From: JBFHQE01 sp041592335
GTDB taxonomy: Bacteria > Pseudomonadota > Gammaproteobacteria > Thiohalobacterales > Thiohalobacteraceae
Assembly: GCA_041592335.1 (NCBI GenBank)
Contig: JBFHQE010000011.1
Coordinates: 1-64,000 of the forward strand
Direction of reading: 5' to 3'
DNA: 64,000 nucleotides
Position numbers and translations under genes: made by a program. Each line of letters opens with the position of its first letter. The stretch's first letter is position 1. Shown here one piece after another: positions 7,292-13,947 of this stretch. Below the pieces are notes generated by a model that was given only the letters and a program-made list of their open reading frames with translations, was not told the DNA's origin and ran no database searches.

Positions 7292-9439
7292 TTACGCCAT
7301 TCTGGCTTTGCTCGCTCCAGCCCGGCGTCCAACACCGACCAGACCTATCAAACCACTGGCGAACAACCATGCGGCAGCGGGAACCGGCACCGCTGAAGCC
7401 GTGTAAGTGTATTGCTGATCGAAAAGGCTGACCAGCAGAGAGGAGCCTGCTTCGATTCCGGTGATATTCAGACTGTTGGCAAGACTGAAGCCGTTATCAA
7501 ATGACACTGTGCCCGTGATATCGAACATGTCCGTTAGATTAAATGTAGTCGCCAACGGATCGGAGTCGAAGTTCACGTCGAATAGAACATTCTGGCCAAA
7601 CTGGACATTACCTCCTACGACGATCTTGTCGAACAGGCTTGGTCCAATTTCGATTTCCACGGTACCCTCGATAAGTACAAGATTGCCGAGGATAGTCATG
7701 GTGCCCGGTGAGTTACCGGGCGCAAGCATACCGCCATTCAAGGTGACATTACCGTCAATCGTGCCGCCATCACCCTTGAGCACACCGTTGCCGTTTACCA
7801 ACACATCACTATCTAAAAGACCACCGCTGGAAACCTCCAGTAGTGCCTGCCCCGATGCAGCCCCGGCAAGACCGACCTCAACCAGGTTGGCAATCGTGGT
7901 GCCCGCTTGGATGCGATAGGCGTTAGGCACTACCGTGTCGCTTTCGCCAATAATGATATCGCCATTGACAGTAACCGTACCGCCAGTCTGCAGGAACAGA
8001 CCTTCTGCCGCTACGCCACCCGCCGAGTTATCTGCCACCTGGACATTATTGTCGACGGTCAGGCTCCCACCGCTGATGATGTACTGACCGGAACCGGAAG
8101 CGGAAGACTTGGCTTCACCCACCACGAGGCCATTTCGGATATACACGGTGCCACCGGTCTGGTTAAATTCACCACGACCGCCATACAGATGTCCACTGTA
8201 ATCAGTGCCACCACCCAGTGTCGCCTTACCGTACACGGTTAACGTCCCGTTACCGATTGTATAGGCACCATAGCGCTGAATTGCAGGATCGATGGAGTAA
8301 TCATCCGGATTATTTTGAGACGTACCCGTCCCGATACGAAGTTGTCCCGCTGAAGAACTTAAGATTGAAGAAGAGCCGATGACAACATTACCGCCACTTT
8401 GATTAAACGCACCCTGGCCGGACGCACCAACGATCATGCCGTTCAGGCCCACATTCAGGTCACCGTTGGTCAGGGTATAAGCGCCAATACCGACGGCGAT
8501 TGGACCACTGAAGCTGCTTTCCTGGCCGACGTTGCCGATGATGAGCCAATTCGCATTATGCGTACCACCGGATTGAACAAAATCACCTTCCCCGTAAGGG
8601 CCAATCTGGGCATTACCGGAATTTAATGTGCCATCCTGGAGGAGATAAGTACCTTGACCAGTTACGAATTCATTCGAATCACCGCCCACAAGCAACTCAC
8701 TGGTGGTATGGCTGCCATCCTCGTGAACAAAGGTACTGACTTCAAACAGGCCTACGGTTGTTTTATTGGTTACAATCGCCTCACCCGTCTCCAGCGTAAA
8801 CAGATCAGACTGGGTCGCACCCAGAATCAGGTTGCCCTCACCATCAATAGTCGGCTCCTGATCGTTTCCGATATCCAGGAAGAAGGAAGTAATATTGGCA
8901 TAGGCATCTGTTTCGCTGCCGTAAAAATAAAGCTCGCCATAATCAGCCAGGCTAAAATCGATATCCGTTGGTAGCGTATTGGTCGTACTCAACATGTTTT
9001 CATCAGAATCGTAGAGGTAAATCGAGGCACTGAGTTGTTCACCCAGCAACGAGGTAACATTTTCACCGACCGAGTAAAAACTAATTTCGCTATCACCACC
9101 GGAATAAATGCTGAGATTGGCACCTTCTAACTGAAAGGTGTGCGAGAGATTATCAACGGTCAGAGTACTGCTCGCGGACAGAGGAAACAGAAAATCGAAA
9201 TAGGAATAGGTCCCGAATGCATCTGTATACTGGTCGGATGGCAATACCGCAGTGTCGTAGGTCAAACTGCCACTCAGTGAATTTCCAGCAGAGAATTGGT
9301 TCGCAAATTCCGAAAACTCCGTCCCGCCAACATAGTCCAAATTAGCAGTGAACTGAAAGGAAACCTCTACGGCAGAGGCATGTAAAGTTATAGCCGAAAG
9401 ACTGACCCCGACGGCAAGGGCGAGCGATGTGTTAGGCAT
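7292..9439 (-). CDS. secreted repeat protein with VPLPA-type C-terminal sorting signal
   Basis: A 715-residue exported protein. An N-terminal signal peptide (hydrophobic to about residue 22, ending LHASA) is followed by a Ser/Thr/Tyr-rich domain (about 25-190). A long region of Gly-rich repeats follows, of the form 'tLgnGtLtv...vGg...GefnQtGGtv' (about 200-600), as in beta-helical adhesins. The C-terminus carries VPVPAAAWLFASGLIGLVGV then GRRAG: the motif, single membrane helix and basic tail of the VPLPA variant of PEP-CTERM signals. These are processed by an exosortase and usually mark exopolysaccharide-associated surface proteins. No exosortase is in this window. The gene is monocistronic, with a sigma-54-like promoter upstream and a strong terminator downstream. 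Function is unknown; surface or matrix protein is inference. Confidence 0.85.
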   Translation of the reverse strand: MPNTSLALAVGVSLSAITLHASAVEVSFQFTANLDYVGGTEFSEFANQFSAGNSLSGSLTYDTAVLPSDQYTDAFGTYSYFDFLFPLSASSTLTVDNLSHTFQLEGANLSIYSGGDSEISFYSVGENVTSLLGEQLSASIYLYDSDENMLSTTNTLPTDIDFSLADYGELYFYGSETDAYANITSFFLDIGNDQEPTIDGEGNLILGATQSDLFTLETGEAIVTNKTTVGLFEVSTFVHEDGSHTTSELLVGGDSNEFVTGQGTYLLQDGTLNSGNAQIGPYGEGDFVQSGGTHNANWLIIGNVGQESSFSGPIAVGIGAYTLTNGDLNVGLNGMIVGASGQGAFNQSGGNVVIGSSSILSSSAGQLRIGTGTSQNNPDDYSIDPAIQRYGAYTIGNGTLTVYGKATLGGGTDYSGHLYGGRGEFNQTGGTVYIRNGLVVGEAKSSASGSGQYIISGGSLTVDNNVQVADNSAGGVAAEGLFLQTGGTVTVNGDIIIGESDTVVPNAYRIQAGTTIANLVEVGLAGAASGQALLEVSSGGLLDSDVLVNGNGVLKGDGGTIDGNVTLNGGMLAPGNSPGTMTILGNLVLIEGTVEIEIGPSLFDKIVVGGNVQFGQNVLFDVNFDSDPLATTFNLTDMFDITGTVSFDNGFSLANSLNITGIEAGSSLLVSLFDQQYTYTASAVPVPAAAWLFASGLIGLVGVGRRAGASKARMA

Positions 9440-9470
9440 GGAAGACTCCCGATTCTTTTTTCAGGAGAAA

Positions 9471-9487
9471 GGCAGGATTCGTGCCCA
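9471..9487 (-). promoter_or_regulatory. sigma-54-type (-24/-12) promoter of the VPLPA-CTERM gene
   Basis: Minus strand TGGGCACGAATCCTGCC. Compared with the RpoN consensus TGGCAC-N5-TTGC it gives GGGCAC-GAATC-CTGC, with the invariant GG and GC exactly ten bases apart. The predicted start site is near 9460, leaving a roughly 20-base leader with a GGGAG ribosome site six bases from the ATG at 9439. PEP-CTERM genes in several Proteobacteria are reported to depend on RpoN with the PrsK/PrsR two-component pair, so location and sequence agree. Confidence 0.75.
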
Positions 9488-9539
9488 GATTGCGAAGATT
9501 ACCTAGGACACTGTTTTAGAGGAGAAAAAATACATGCGT

Positions 9540-9563
9540 CATATTTATGCCAGCATATAAATG
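9540..9563. promoter_or_regulatory. imperfect palindrome, possible upstream activator site
   Basis: CATATTTATG-CCAG-CATATAAATG, arms matching at seven of ten positions when one is reverse-complemented. It lies about 80-100 bases upstream of the start point predicted from the sigma-54-like promoter, the usual distance for an enhancer-binding protein. Identity of the regulator is unknown; this is inference from position and symmetry only. Confidence 0.35.
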
Positions 9564-9637
9564 TAAAAGCCCTTGACAGCACCGCCAGCAGCTTTCGGAT
9601 TAACCCATTGAAAAAAATGATGTTTGCATCAAATCAG

Positions 9638-9662
9638 CAATTGTTAATTTAATTTACAATTG
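9638..9662. other. AT-rich palindrome after the DUF418 gene
   Basis: CAATTGTTAAT, a three-base centre, ATTTACAATTG: nearly symmetrical 25-mer starting 19 bases past the stop codon of the DUF418 gene (minus strand). It can form a weak AT-rich hairpin; no T-run follows, so its role as a terminator is doubtful. Confidence 0.4.
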
Positions 9663-9680
9663 CCTCGTTTTGGTTGCCCT

Positions 9681-10952
9681 TTATCGCGCCAGGCGTAACG
9701 GTTGCCACTGCCCAATGGTTAATGATCGCCACACCCACTCCAGTGGCCCAAATCGGAAACGCGTCAGCCAGAGCACGCTGAAAATCATCTGGAAAACCCA
9801 GACACCGACACAGAGTATCGCCAATTCCCAACGGTTCATGGAACCAAACAAGCCAAAGCCAAAACCGTAAAACAAGGTAATAGAGAAAATCGTTTGACCG
9901 ATGTAGTTGGTCAGTGCGAGTCGACCGGTGGCGGCCAACCAATGGGTCAGTCGACTGGCCCAGTGCCATTTACACAGCAGTCCGATCAGTCCGATATGAC
10001 CCAGGGCAACAGGAAGACGACCGAGGTCGTAGTCGATCTCCTCGACCTTTGACAGTATCCGGGGATCGAAGCCATGCGCGAAGGCATGGAAAACATCTTC
10101 CCCGCGCATCCAGCCTCCCACGACAAGGCCCGCCAGCGCCAGCAGCAAGTAGAAACGGGTCGAACGTTGTCCCGACAACACACCCCATCGATAAAGCGCC
10201 ATGCCGATCAGCATCATCCCGCCGATCTCGAAGACATGGCTTTTGTACATCATCACCGATTGCTGCCCGGCCACTTCGGATGTCTGGGCAAGAAATATAT
10301 CCCAGTAGCCGGATCGGTAAATATTCATGTCCTGGTCCATCTGCATCCGCAACCAGGATTGAAAACGCTCGCCATCGACGGAACCTCCAGCGGATTCCAG
10401 CAAAGCCCTGCCCATGGCGGCGCTGTCGCCATCGGACAGCAGGTTTTCCAGGAAGCTGACCACGGCCGGCCAGTCAAGCTCGACATGGGCAAAGGCCTGG
10501 AGCAGGAAGCCAAATATGAACAGCATCAACGCCGGCATTTTACGCAACGGGAAGATGAACAGCCCGAGCAGCCCATAGGCATAAAGCACGTCGTGGGGCC
10601 AGAGCAACAGGTAGGCATGGATAAGACCAAACAGGATCAGCAGCAAATTACGTCGATAGAAGCGCTCGACCAGTTCGATACCCGAGGTGTTCAGCCGGGA
10701 ATCGTCGAGAAACAACAGGGCACTGGCACCAAACAACATGGAAAACAGACCGCGCATCGCCCCTTCGGCGAAAATTTCCGTCGAGGCCCAGAGTCCAAGA
10801 TCGAAATTACTGGCACTGCCGAGCAAGGTCGGCAAGGCGTTGGCGCCATAGGGCAATCCGAAGGCCGCAACACCGATCCAGTAAATACCAAGCACGGCAA
10901 ACCCGCGTAGCACGTCGAGCTGCGGAAGCCGGTCTGATTGTTCGAGAGTCAT
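9681..10952 (-). CDS. DUF418-family integral membrane protein (YeiB-like)
   Basis: A 423-residue protein with about ten hydrophobic helices. The N-terminal LPQLDVLRGFAVLGIYW is the opening seen in DUF418/YeiB and related acyltransferase-like membrane proteins. The C-terminal half carries TGRLALTNYIGQTIF and the RFRFGPLEWVWRSLT-type ending, both hallmarks of the DUF418 domain. The biochemical role of the family is not established; transport or membrane acyl transfer have been suggested. It is divergent from mtgA with 161 bases between the starts, and no operon partner is seen. Confidence 0.88.
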   Translation of the reverse strand: MTLEQSDRLPQLDVLRGFAVLGIYWIGVAAFGLPYGANALPTLLGSASNFDLGLWASTEIFAEGAMRGLFSMLFGASALLFLDDSRLNTSGIELVERFYRRNLLLILFGLIHAYLLLWPHDVLYAYGLLGLFIFPLRKMPALMLFIFGFLLQAFAHVELDWPAVVSFLENLLSDGDSAAMGRALLESAGGSVDGERFQSWLRMQMDQDMNIYRSGYWDIFLAQTSEVAGQQSVMMYKSHVFEIGGMMLIGMALYRWGVLSGQRSTRFYLLLALAGLVVGGWMRGEDVFHAFAHGFDPRILSKVEEIDYDLGRLPVALGHIGLIGLLCKWHWASRLTHWLAATGRLALTNYIGQTIFSITLFYGFGFGLFGSMNRWELAILCVGVWVFQMIFSVLWLTRFRFGPLEWVWRSLTIGQWQPLRLAR

Positions 10953-11113
10953 AAATACACTGCCAAAATCGGTCGGTAGATAAAGCTTAGCCAGTCCGCC
11001 GCTAAGTTACCATGCGCTCAAACTCACACAATCTTTTCTTCAGTGCTAGACGCCTGTTCGGGTATGATTTCTATTTTTTAACTATCGGTAAAAATTAATT
11101 AAACCCAATAAAC

Positions 11114-11812
11114 ATGCCAACGCGAAAACGGAAAACTAAACGAAAATCAAGGCTGTCACATCGCTGGAAGAGACTCGTGATGAGCAGCGTTGGCATTGTA
11201 GTATTACCCGGACTGCTATTCATTCTACCGTTACGCTGGATCCCGCCGTTAACAAGCAGCTTTATGCTTCAATCGGAAGTTGCACCGGTACGATTTAACT
11301 GGGTGGGCTGGGAACAACTACCCACTCACCTTCGATTAGCAATCGTAGCCAGTGAAGATCAACGATTTCCCAGCCACAATGGGTTTGATATTAAAGCGAT
11401 AGAGAGCGCCTGGAATGAGCGGAAATCGGGCCGTTTGCGTGGAGCATCAACCATTAGTCAGCAAGTTGCCAAGAACCTGTACCTTTGGCCGGGCGGCTGG
11501 TTACGAAAGGCAATCGAGGCCTGGATCACCACGCAAATCGAGTACCTCTTACCCAAACGTCGCATATTAGAAATCTATCTCAATATTGCTGAATTTGCGC
11601 CCGGTGTTTACGGTGCCGAAGCGGCAGCAAGACACCATTTCGGGATCTCTGCAAACCAGCTCAACCGCCACCAAGCCGCGCTGCTTGCAGCCGTTTTACC
11701 TAACCCTAAACAACTCTCGGCGTCGAACCCGAGCCAGTATGTCGCCAACCGTTCATGGGTAATTAGGCAGCAGATGGAACAATTAGGACCAGGATGGTTG
11801 GCGGAACTTTGA
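11114..11812 (+). CDS. mtgA: monofunctional biosynthetic peptidoglycan transglycosylase
   Basis: Polymerises lipid II into glycan strands at the inner membrane without a transpeptidase domain. It has a Lys/Arg-rich N-terminus, one membrane helix (about residues 22-42) and a GT51 domain. The domain shows the first catalytic Glu81 in VASEDQRFPSHNGFD, then RGASTISQQVAKNLYLWP and RRILEIYLNIAEFAPGVYGAE with the second Glu, and LLAAVLPNPKQLS. At 232 residues it matches MtgA. No strong ribosome site is seen before the ATG at 11114. The gene ends 82 bases before a convergent glutaredoxin gene. Confidence 0.94.
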   Translation: MPTRKRKTKRKSRLSHRWKRLVMSSVGIVVLPGLLFILPLRWIPPLTSSFMLQSEVAPVRFNWVGWEQLPTHLRLAIVASEDQRFPSHNGFDIKAIESAWNERKSGRLRGASTISQQVAKNLYLWPGGWLRKAIEAWITTQIEYLLPKRRILEIYLNIAEFAPGVYGAEAAARHHFGISANQLNRHQAALLAAVLPNPKQLSASNPSQYVANRSWVIRQQMEQLGPGWLAEL

Positions 11813-11894
11813 GTTTTTTTGTAATAACTTCTGGATTAATCACGTGAAGAACAGATCGCGCTCATGCAGTTGCTGAATTCAGTTGATCTGGAAT

Positions 11895-12167
11895 TCATTC
11901 AGCCCCTGTTTTCAAACCCAACAACTTGTGAAGCTCGCCGCTGGCTTCAAGTTTGAACAGTTCTGCTTCGCCGCCAATATACTCATCGTTGATAAATATC
12001 TGAGGATAATATTTCAGCCCGGTACGCCGAATCATTTCATCTTTCTCCAACGGCATCAGGTCTATCAGATAATCAACGTACTCAATATTATTGCGATCGA
12101 ACATCTCCCGGACATTCACGCATTTCTGGCAACTGGTCGTGCCATAAACTTCTACTTTTGCCGCCAT
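11895..12167 (-). CDS. glutaredoxin-family protein
   Basis: Small thiol-disulfide exchange protein, 90 residues from the ATG at 12165-12167, which has GAGGG eight bases upstream; a GTG two codons earlier is less well placed. Active site CQKC (TTSCQKCVNVREMF) is a dithiol motif differing from the CPYC of classical Grx1. TVP-loop equivalent YYPQIFINDEYIGGEAEL supplies the cis-proline and GG that bind glutathione. The Asp/Leu-rich middle (YLIDLMPLEKDEMIRRTG) is typical. It follows the hypothetical gene below by 26 bases on the same strand and may be cotranscribed. Confidence 0.88.
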   Translation of the reverse strand: MAAKVEVYGTTSCQKCVNVREMFDRNNIEYVDYLIDLMPLEKDEMIRRTGLKYYPQIFINDEYIGGEAELFKLEASGELHKLLGLKTGAE

Positions 12168-12193
12168 CGCCACTTCCCTCTGAAACGCATCGG

Positions 12194-12766
12194 TTACCGA
12201 TCAATATCTGCCTGGTCATCCTGTTCATTAACATTGGATAACAGAAAGTTGATATACGGCGCATAGGTAATCACCTGTCCCTGGACAAAACCCAGTTCAT
12301 TAAATGCACCAGCTACACCAACCAGACATTCTACGTCATCAGGCCTGGCACTTAACGCTATCAACGCTGATAACAATCCATCAATTTCGGGTGAGTTTAT
12401 ATATGTCTGCAACATACCAATAGACTCTTCTAACCGGCCTGCATCTACAGCCACACCCTTATTCCCGACACGAAGCCGACTGAAATCCTCTTCAGAAATA
12501 CGTCGTTGCATTGTTTTAACAAATCGATCAAAGGTTTCCCTGTCCGGCATATCGCGAAACAATTCAACCAGCGGCTCCCTGTTAACCCGGCTTACAAATG
12601 CCAGCGTTGAAGCGGATATAACCGGCTCTGAATCCAGCGCAGATAAAACAACACTCAGGGAATCCGTTTTTAACGGCGTCTGAATCGTGTATTGAAGCTC
12701 ATCCTCGACAAGCCTGAATTCACGGGTACCCTCGACCTCATGTTTTTGTACGAGTGTTACAAGCAT
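12194..12766 (-). CDS. conserved hypothetical protein, 190 aa
   Basis: I do not recognise this protein. It is soluble, without signal peptide or membrane segment, acidic, and predicted mainly alpha-helical after a beta-rich first 40 residues (MLVTLVQKHEVEGTREFRL). A stretch with alternating hydrophobics (LLSALIALSARPDDVECLVGVAG) suggests helical repeats. The C-terminus is Asp-rich. Base composition and reading frame look like a real gene, and its close spacing to the glutaredoxin gene suggests a shared transcript. Function cannot be assigned. Confidence 0.7.
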   Translation of the reverse strand: MLVTLVQKHEVEGTREFRLVEDELQYTIQTPLKTDSLSVVLSALDSEPVISASTLAFVSRVNREPLVELFRDMPDRETFDRFVKTMQRRISEEDFSRLRVGNKGVAVDAGRLEESIGMLQTYINSPEIDGLLSALIALSARPDDVECLVGVAGAFNELGFVQGQVITYAPYINFLLSNVNEQDDQADIDR

Positions 12767-13025
12767 TAACTACTCCCTCTCGATTGCAAACAAGCCATTT
12801 TTATCTTTTACATTCATATAGCTTTTTTCCTGCTAAACGGTAATACCATGAAAAATACCATGCTCAGAAACTTCTCCAAAATGCTCCAAAAAATGCCGCT
12901 TGAACGCTGACAAACAGCACCCCAGGCGACCTCCCGGGCCTTGGCTTCCGGATGGATACCCTCCTGCTTCTGCAATAAATGGAGCAATTTCCCGTAGCGA
13001 CCTGTCGCCATTGCCTGTCACCATT
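12767..13025. other. non-coding gap, no supported feature
   Basis: Two overlapping minus-strand frames of about 63 codons span this gap in different registers, but neither has a ribosome site or a recognisable family. The GC-rich character of the next block fades here to AT-rich sequence near 12800, so this may be the edge of an inserted segment. Confidence 0.4.
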
Positions 13026-13862
13026 TCAACGATAAAGCCGCGGCCACTCTCTGACCCAGCAGCAGTGGTGATCGAACCCCGGGACGAGGTACAGGTTGCG
13101 CCCTCCCTTCCCGCGAATCGCCTCCGGATAATGCTCAGCCAACGCCGGCGGGATCACACGGTCCCTTTCACCAACAAAATGGGTCTGTCGAATCGCGGCC
13201 AGCCGTTGCACCCCATCGAGCGGGTTCAGTGAGCCGTCCAGCGGCGTGATACGGTGGAAGGCGGTCCAGGCCCGCGGGTCGAGATTGCCGGCCACCGTGA
13301 TTAGGTGCTCAACGTCATCTCGCTGCCCGGCCAGCAGCGCGGCCACTGCTCCGCCGCCCGAGTAACCCACCAGGATGAGACGGCTGGCGCCGAAGCGGGC
13401 CTTGAGACGGTCTAGCGCCCCGTTCGATGCGTCGATCACCTCCGGGGCGAAGCGTGCCCCGGTCCAGTAACGTCTCGGGCAGGTATCGGCTGACGCACCC
13501 AGGTACTGACACGGGCGGGCCAGATAGGCGGCATTTCCCTCAGGCTGGGCCAGTGCCAGTTTGAGACCGATCGGATCAACTGGTGTCGGGTTGGATGAGG
13601 GTGTCGATGGGGTGAGCCAGGCGAGGCCATCACCTTCAATGTAGACAGTAAGCTTATCGGCCTGTTGGATGGGGGTGGGCAGGTAGGCAACGAGATCGAA
13701 GCGGCCGACCGGCAACGTAACCGCCTGCCATCCCTGTGCCGCGGCCAGGGCATCGGCCGTCGCCCGCCGCTCCGGTACTGTCGGCACGCCGACACAGGCC
13801 GTAAGCAGCAGAACCGCCGCAACGGACAGCGCAAACCCTCTCACCGTGCGTTTTCTCCCCAT
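13026..13862 (-). CDS. lipoprotein with alpha/beta-hydrolase fold
   Basis: A 278-residue putative lipoprotein: basic start MGRKRTVRG, hydrophobic helix and a lipobox-like LLLTAC with Cys about residue 23. A hydrolase-like domain follows: oxyanion strand LTVYIEGDG, nucleophile elbow GYSGGG (LILVGYSGGGAVAALLAGQ), an Asp region (GERDRVIPP) and a C-terminal His (PGFDHHCCW). These supply a full Ser-Asp-His set, so it is probably an active esterase or peptidase; the substrate is unknown. A TTG five codons upstream is another possible start, and neither start has a clear ribosome site. GC content is visibly higher than the genes to its left. It lies downstream of the autotransporter gene but past that gene's terminator. 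Confidence 0.78.
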   Translation of the reverse strand: MGRKRTVRGFALSVAAVLLLTACVGVPTVPERRATADALAAAQGWQAVTLPVGRFDLVAYLPTPIQQADKLTVYIEGDGLAWLTPSTPSSNPTPVDPIGLKLALAQPEGNAAYLARPCQYLGASADTCPRRYWTGARFAPEVIDASNGALDRLKARFGASRLILVGYSGGGAVAALLAGQRDDVEHLITVAGNLDPRAWTAFHRITPLDGSLNPLDGVQRLAAIRQTHFVGERDRVIPPALAEHYPEAIRGKGGRNLYLVPGFDHHCCWVREWPRLYR

Positions 13863-13892
13863 CAGAACGTGCAGCAATCGGCAAGACTAACC

Positions 13893-13925
13893 ATAAAAAG
13901 AACGCCCGGCGATGCCGGGCGTTCT
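13893..13925 (-). terminator. Rho-independent terminator of the autotransporter gene
   Basis: Minus strand: GAACGCCCGGC-ATC-GCCGGGCGTTC followed by TTTTTATGG. Perfect eleven-pair stem, three-base loop and five-T run, 23 bases after the stop codon at 13948. Confidence 0.92.
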
Positions 13926-13947
13926 CTAGTGCAACGCTGCGCCGAAC

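Noticed and set aside
7700..8700. Regular repeats in the VPLPA-CTERM gene as a CRISPR-like array
   Set aside because: The periodicity is at the protein level (Gly-rich beta-helix turns) and falls within one open frame; DNA repeats are not identical and have no spacers.
12814..13024. Two overlapping 63-65 codon minus-strand frames downstream of the lipoprotein hydrolase
   Set aside because: Different registers over the same DNA, no ribosome site, no recognisable protein; left as an empty gap or degraded remnant.
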